This document shows positions 60,043-64,000 of a DNA stretch of 64,000 bases, piece by piece; the first letter of the stretch is position 1, and each line of letters opens with the position of its first letter. Origin of the DNA: Dimorphilus gyrociliatus (taxonomy: Eukaryota > Annelida > Polychaeta > Dinophilidae); contig CAJFCJ010000003.1 in NCBI GenBank assembly GCA_904063045.1, positions 1,550,001 through 1,614,000 of the forward strand, written 5' to 3'. Both the position numbers and the translations under genes were made by a program. The notes beneath the pieces are model-generated. The model was not told the DNA's origin and ran no database searches. It saw only the letters and a list, made by a program, of their open reading frames with translations.

Positions 60043-61130
60043 TTTAATTCCAAGTTTATTAATGCAAGAAACTTTTTGCTATCAAATATATAAGCTAAAG
60101 GTCTTCCTTTTAACCTATACAATCAAACGGTACAGTGAGACAGTAACATGTATTAAAAATACACAGATAGGCCTGTATCATTCGAAAGGTTGACAGTTAG
60201 ATAAGATTCTTATCTGTTTCGAATTGAAATTGGGCTCCAAAAATAAAGACTGATTTTGACGAGTTGAAATTTTAAATTACGTAAAAGTAAACATTTAAGA
60301 AAATTATCTAAATTTTAAGGGGCTGGGATTGCAGTCAAATCAGATGAGTAAATTGTCTTTTAACCCTAGTGATCTGCAAAGCTAAAGTTAGTCAGTAGGA
60401 AAGCCAGCGGAGCCTTGACGTTCCATTGAATGGTAGCTATGTCCAAAAATCAGTTCCCTTCCCTTTCATATAGCAAGCTTAGAGTAGATTTTTAAACTTC
60501 AAATGCATGGTTTTAACATCTTACGATCTATTACCTTAGGACTACATTTTATCTTCATTTATAAACAATATTACAGACATGTCGATGTGCTCTCAAATAC
60601 AAATAATTTATTCTTTGTCTGATTCACTTTAATAGTTTGTGAAACTCTATGAGCCTCTCATTTTTATACTAGATCTATCAAATTCAAATTATATTTATTC
60701 TATCATCAAGACAGAATTTTCTTTCTTTATTTTTAAAAATGCTAATTTGAGATTTTTTGTGCGATTTCTATGGAGAAGAAATGATTACGAGAGCGTCTTC
60801 AAAGGATATCTCTTTCAAAAGGAGACAGAGACAAGTGAGTACTGAAGTAAATTTTATCACTTTTTCAATTATAGAGTGAGAAAAAAAATTTCTCAACGAA
60901 CTTTCATCTTTCCCGATTATTCAGTTTAAAATTAAGCTTCTTAGTGGAATATGTTTATACATGCTGGCTATACCCCTAAACTTACGTGCCTCTCTCACCT
61001 GAAAAAAGTACTGTGAATGGCAAGTTATTGCAAACCTCCTCAATTATTGATTCACATATTTGTTTCCCTCTATACCTTTTTTCATTAATCATACTTTGTA
61101 CAGGTACAAACATCGTCTTATGCATTTGTT

Positions 61131-61140
61131 TGCGCATGCG
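61131..61140. promoter_or_regulatory. NRF1-like palindrome TGCGCATGCG
   Basis: Matches the core of the NRF1 consensus (YGCGCAnGCGCR). CpG-containing sites are rare in this AT-rich DNA. It lies between two divergent genes. Confidence 0.3.
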
Positions 61141-61898
61141 TCGATCAATTTAGCTTTTACATATTCCAGAGCGGTGGACTTTCATAATGCTTTGGCTATG
61201 ACATTGATCTGCTAGAAAAGACCCACATTTACTCTTTTAGATAAATTTACCTTAATTGGAAGAATTTAGAAATTGAAGGTAATAAATTCAATTTCTAAAT
61301 AAGAAAGAGGCAAAGGTGAGACAGACTTTTGAATATTAATATACGGTAACGCAAATACGATAACGAAAGGACAAAATTAGCAAATATCCTTGCCATACAA
61401 AATGTATTTTAAGTCAAATATATTTGACTAAAAAGTAATATTGAACGACATGGATTAGATACCTATAGTTTACGAAAAAAGTGACATTTTTGACACCAGG
61501 ACGTAATTAATTACTATTCATTAAATTTATTTTCAACGTGCTCCATTGAAACAATAATCATGAATCTATTTTCTATTGATCCATTATCTTATTCAATTTC
61601 ATAAAAAAATATTTACAGTTACCAAAACTAAAAAAACAATACAATATAGTTTTGACTACATTCGCAATAAGCTTTATTTTCGGTTGGGTCAAAATTCTTA
61701 AATCGTTATTGTGAAAAAAAATCAATCAATTGGCCAGTAAAATCGGTACCACCTTATATAGCTGATCCTGTTTACAATTCAGTATTAACGATTTTTTGCC
61801 CTACAATGTTTTTAACAGTAACTAGGAGATAAAGGATTAAGGAATATTCTTCAAGAAAGGGATACAACTTATATTTGTATTCTTAATTTCTTCTGCAG

Positions 61899-61924
61899 AG
61901 TTTCTAAATTAAATGAACTGAGGG
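61899..61924 (+). other. Possible 5' UTR start after a splice acceptor
   Basis: TTCTTAATTTCTTCTGCAG ends at 61898, giving a textbook 3' splice site 26 bp before the prominin ATG. It implies an upstream 5' UTR exon or a trans-spliced leader. Confidence 0.4.
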
Positions 61925-63967
61925 ATGCAGCTATTGGTGTCCTCTATCCTAATATTTCTTTGTACATGTGATCTCTCATCCTCTGCTGATCCAGTTCTTC
62001 AACCTAAAGAAGTTAGCGATGTATTAGGCAATCGTGCCAATGAAGACAGTAATATAACATGGTCTGAATTGCCTAAAGGAAAATCATATAAACAAAACGA
62101 AACAAAGTTTGAAGATAAAGGTCTTCAGCCTTACTTTAATCTTGTAAATTCCTTCTTGAAAACTACTCAGCCGAAAACTCCGCTTCACGGTATACTCTTG
62201 ATTTTTTTCTATTCAATCTAAGTTTAATTAAATTAACGCTAAAATTAACAGAGATACTTGATTATACGGAGGGTAACTCATTGGACATTCAAAATGTCAT
62301 AAAGGAATATGGAGTAGGCATTATTATTTGTGGGAGTCTTGGTATTTTATTTGTAATATTTATGCCCATTATTGGACTATGTTTTTGTTGCTGTCGCTTA
62401 TGTGGAAATTGCGGGGGTAAACGTATTCAAAATAAAGGATCTTATGATAGAGTAAAAGTGATAATATTTTCGGCCTTACTGGTTATATTCACAGCCTTTA
62501 TCGGGTGCGTATAGTAAATAAATCTTTCATAGTTTCTTTTTGAAGATGAGATATAAACAATTACATATTACTCACTTTTCTTATATATATTATTATAACT
62601 ATTGTAGAACTAGTGCAGCTTGTGTGATAGCAACTAGCGAGTATACAACAGATGCCATAAATAGTTTATATAATATTATATCCAATGATTATGATGACTT
62701 GAACACTTTTTTGGAGAATGTAGTTGATGAGACTAATCACGCTACAAAGAGAAGCTTTGATTTTGCTGGCACAGTTATAAATAGGGATTTAGATAGTAAG
62801 CTATTAAAAGAAAACATAATAAATGATTAGACTAACAATTAACAAAATGATATTTTAGATGTTGGCTATCTCATGGGAATTCCTCTACGAAACCATCTTG
62901 GTAGTTCTTCAGGAGCAAATGTTGATAATAGCATTAATAACATAAAAAATCTCGATCCAAGTATATTCTGATCATATTTTCAAAAACTTTTAATTAACTT
63001 ACTTTAAATAATCTAGGAGTCGATGAACTGGAGAAGCAGATGAGTACTATTAAAAATAACACCGATAGCATAAAGCCTGACGGTACGAATTTAGAAGCCA
63101 GTTTATTGGATATGCGAAACAAAATAGCCGCTACTAAAGCTCAGACAGGAGCTTGTTTAACCTCTTGCCAAGCCCTAGACCAAACTCTACTTACTATGGA
63201 AGTTGATTACAACCTAGTAATGATTTTTCTTTTACCTACATTGTCCTTTTACTTCTGTTTAATGAATTGTGCTCGTGTGTATTTTTTAGCTACCCGATAT
63301 AACTACAGATTTGATTGCTATAAGAGCTGTTCAGGCTCAAGACATTGCGAAAAAAGCAGATCAGGTAGTATAATATTGTTAACAGCTTACTATTATATCA
63401 ATAGCATTATGATTATTTAATTAAGTTTGTGAATATATAACGTTTGTCTTACATTTAGGGTAAAACACAATTTGATTTGATACCTTATCGAGTGATAAAT
63501 GAATCGCTACCTACTTTACTCAGTAAATTATATTATTTCATATTGTTTTATTCCCAGACTAAGCAAATTTTCTTTTGGACAGGTGTAAAAAATCAACTAA
63601 GTAATTTTAGTAAAATTTTAACGGATCTGCTTGAAAATATCAATAAACTCCCCCAGGACGTAAGAATCTCATTTGATACTTTTTCCCTAAAAAGAACTCA
63701 AATAAACTCAAATACTTACATTTATTTTTCAATCTAGGCTTCTGAAAATCTAGATGATTCAAAGAAAGACGTTTTGAAATATCTTGATTACGCAAAGGAT
63801 TACAATCCTTATAGAAGATATGTTGGCTTTGGCTTTGGGGGAATAATAGCCTTAATAGGGTGTTTGATTTTGTTCGGACTTTTATGTGGTTTACTTGGGT
63901 ACAATCATAAAACTTCGCCCGTGGATAGAAGCTCTTTAAGTAATCATGGAGGAAATACGCTCATTTC
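61925..63967 (+). CDS. Prominin (CD133) family membrane protein, 5' part
   Basis: Nine exons join in phase: 61925-62189, 62252-62504, 62608-62795, 62859-62960, 63017-63216, 63290-63364, 63459-63522, 63583-63659 and 63738-63967. The last ends at a GTAAGA donor, so the gene continues beyond the window; 484 codons are present. Introns are 56-103 bp. The signal peptide (MQLLVSSILIFLCTCDLSSS) is followed by an extracellular segment, then VIKEYGVGIIICGSLGI leading into TM1 and the Cys-rich CFCCCRLCGNCGG that marks prominins, TM2 (VKVIIFSALLVIFTAFIG), a long Asn-glycosylatable extracellular loop, and TM3 (GFGGIIALIGCLILFGLLCG). Prominins are five-pass cholesterol-binding glycoproteins of microvilli, cilia and photoreceptor membranes. 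Length and topology so far fit the family. Confidence 0.92.
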
Positions 63968-64000
63968 GTAAGAAATATTTTTTTTAGAGACACTGATCAC

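Larger units (their letters stand above)
60043..61924. other. Divergent intergenic region between beta-galactosidase and prominin
   Basis: Contains a palindromic NRF1-like motif TGCGCATGCG at 61131-61140 and, just before prominin, a strong polypyrimidine/TTCTGCAG acceptor ending at 61898. The beta-galactosidase leader exon is probably in the left part. Open frames here lack splice support. Confidence 0.45.

Noticed and set aside
1-64000. tRNA, rRNA, CRISPR and bacterial-type operon signals
   Set aside because: I looked for GGTTCGA-type B boxes, regular spaced repeats and rRNA-like GC-rich blocks. The only GGTTCGAT-like strings lie inside coding exons.

Overview
This is animal nuclear DNA: AT-rich (roughly two thirds A+T by eye), with intron-split genes, GT-AG introns, AATAAA poly(A) signals and many (TA)n microsatellites. 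Most introns are very short (about 50-130 bp). That, with the gene families present (prominin, CNG channel, GH35 beta-galactosidase, FABP, TRP-like channel, class A GPCRs), suggests a small-genome invertebrate, perhaps a lophotrochozoan such as a miniature annelid. The species assignment is inference. No tRNA, rRNA, CRISPR array or bacterial-type operon was seen.

Layout. 0-14 kb is gene-dense: the 3' end of an unknown gene, a GT61-type glycosyltransferase, a minus-strand gene with tyrosine motifs that could be an adaptor tail, two tandem orphan GPCR paralogues, a fatty-acid-binding protein gene followed after only 9 bp by an ankyrin/TRP-like channel gene that carries an in-frame stop, and a minus-strand helical, BAR-like protein. 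14.2-28.8 kb is a gene desert. 28.8-31.3 kb holds a minus-strand five-finger C2H2 protein. 31.3-42 kb is again almost empty, except for a decayed reading frame at 39.5-40.2 kb beside a facing pair of CTCF-like motifs, and a small minus-strand gene at 42.1-42.4 kb. 42.4-47.6 kb is non-coding with GC-richer patches upstream of a CNG-channel alpha-like gene (47.6-55.9 kb), whose 4.8 kb first intron holds a possible reverse-transcriptase relic. A 12-exon GH35 beta-galactosidase lies convergent to it (56.6-60.0 kb, minus strand), and the 5' part of a prominin gene runs off the right edge (61.9-64 kb).

How the genes relate. They are unrelated neighbours, apart from the tandem GPCR pair and the overlapping FABP/TRP-like pair. 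Several encode membrane or sensory proteins (two GPCRs, TRP-like, CNG, prominin). The most notable points are the overlapping FABP/TRP-like arrangement, the TRP-like in-frame stop, a non-canonical selectivity filter in the CNG channel, scattered CTCF-like motifs, and the decayed frame near 40 kb. All exon models were built by hand from splice signals and phase and have no transcript support.
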